Source of the DNA: Lachnospiraceae bacterium
Lineage (GTDB): Bacteria; Bacillota; Clostridia; Lachnospirales; Lachnospiraceae
NCBI GenBank assembly: GCA_009777715.1
Contig: WRLH01000032.1
Span: forward strand, 1 to 32,186
DNA length: 32,186 nt
Reading direction: 5' to 3'
Shown here: piece after piece, positions 31,963 to 32,186 of the stretch
Layout of the letters: the number at the start of each line of letters is the position of its first letter
How positions within the stretch are numbered: position 1 is the stretch's first letter
Program-made: the position numbers and the translations under genes
Notes under the pieces: generated by a model
What the model was told of the DNA's origin: nothing
Databases searched by the model: none
The model's input: the letters and a program-made list of their open reading frames with translations, nothing else

Positions 31963-32186
31963 TTAGTTAGTTAAAACACGCCACAAAACCAAAACTAAAC
32001 CAACAGAAAATAAAACTGAAAAAATTGTCTTGTTATGTTTAGCCAACCATGCAGGGAGGAATATATCAAATCCAATAGCGTGATTATCTGTATATCTATA
32101 ACCTAATAAAGTTAATGGACATTTCCATTTGCAAATCAACAAAATGGTACATTCAATAAAAACCAATCCTATGCAAAAGAAAACTA
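31963..32186 (-). CDS. C-terminal part of a membrane protein, cut by the right edge
   Basis: The minus frame is open from the window edge to the stop at 31963 (74 codons visible), with no need for an internal start. It has one hydrophobic segment (FFCIGLVFIECTILLI), then KWKCPLTLLGYRY, FLPAWLAKHNK and a C-terminal membrane helix (IFSVLFSVGLVLVLWRVL). The CPLT and WLAKHNK elements look conserved, and the order recalls small uncharacterised membrane proteins, but I cannot name the family. The N-terminus lies outside the window. Confidence 0.65.
   Translation of the reverse strand, partial: VFFCIGLVFIECTILLICKWKCPLTLLGYRYTDNHAIGFDIFLPAWLAKHNKTIFSVLFSVGLVLVLWRVLTN

Noticed and set aside
31692-31970. 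92-codon open frame on the + strand
   Set aside because: It runs through the direct repeat, both hairpins and the terminator, so it is not a likely coding region.

Overview
The window looks like the chromosome of an anaerobic, fibre- and starch-degrading Firmicute of class Clostridia (Lachnospiraceae-like). The grounds are the divergent rpmB / Asp23-Gls24 / fakA (yloUV) order, the DUF2953-GerW (ytfI-ytfJ) pair, a Spo0A-type regulator, strong GGAGG ribosome binding sites, and two very large secreted GH10 and GH13 polysaccharide hydrolases. The family assignments are made by eye from motifs; no database was searched.

Layout. 1-3453 (-) is the N-terminal 1151 codons of a secreted multidomain GH10 xylanase that runs off the left edge; its signal peptide is interrupted by a G10 tract. 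3614-4173 (-) is a toxin-antitoxin-like pair (DUF4258 and YgiT-type zinc finger) placed directly behind fakA. 4197-6207 (-) is fakA plus an Asp23/Gls24 protein, divergent from rpmB (6719-6904 +) across a roughly 300-bp array with 13-bp period. 6905-7367 holds the rpmB terminator, a 20-bp tandem array and the first copy of a dispersed palindromic element. 7368-9901 (-) is a row of small cytosolic or membrane genes: J-domain protein, 53-aa membrane protein, GerW/YtfJ, DUF2953 and a conserved hypothetical. 9981-10088 is a dense set of nested and mutually exclusive inverted repeats before an HD-GYP gene (10172-11230 +).

11466-16572 (-) reads as a RiPP (modified peptide) cluster: a radical SAM/SPASM maturase of the CcpM type, a TIGR04066-type maturation protein translationally coupled to it, a large lipoprotein with a solute-binding C-terminal half, and a Cys-rich precursor peptide. 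A divergent Spo0A-like regulator (16801-17574 +), with Glu where the phosphoacceptor Asp is expected, lies next to the maturase promoter and is the obvious candidate regulator.

17601-19265 (-) is ilvD. 20415-31310 (+) is a 3631-residue cell-surface amylopullulanase with a complete GH13 pullulanase module and a complete GH13 amylase module. It is bracketed by repeat-rich DNA (19441-20203 and 31346-31759) whose blocks match each other in the same orientation. The right edge holds the C-terminal part of a membrane protein (31963 to the edge, -).

The most unusual material is (i) the dispersed 126-bp element with conserved outer arms and inner stem arms that differ between copies but stay complementary, (ii) the RiPP cluster with its atypical regulator and solute-binding lipoprotein, and (iii) the structured region at 9981-10088.
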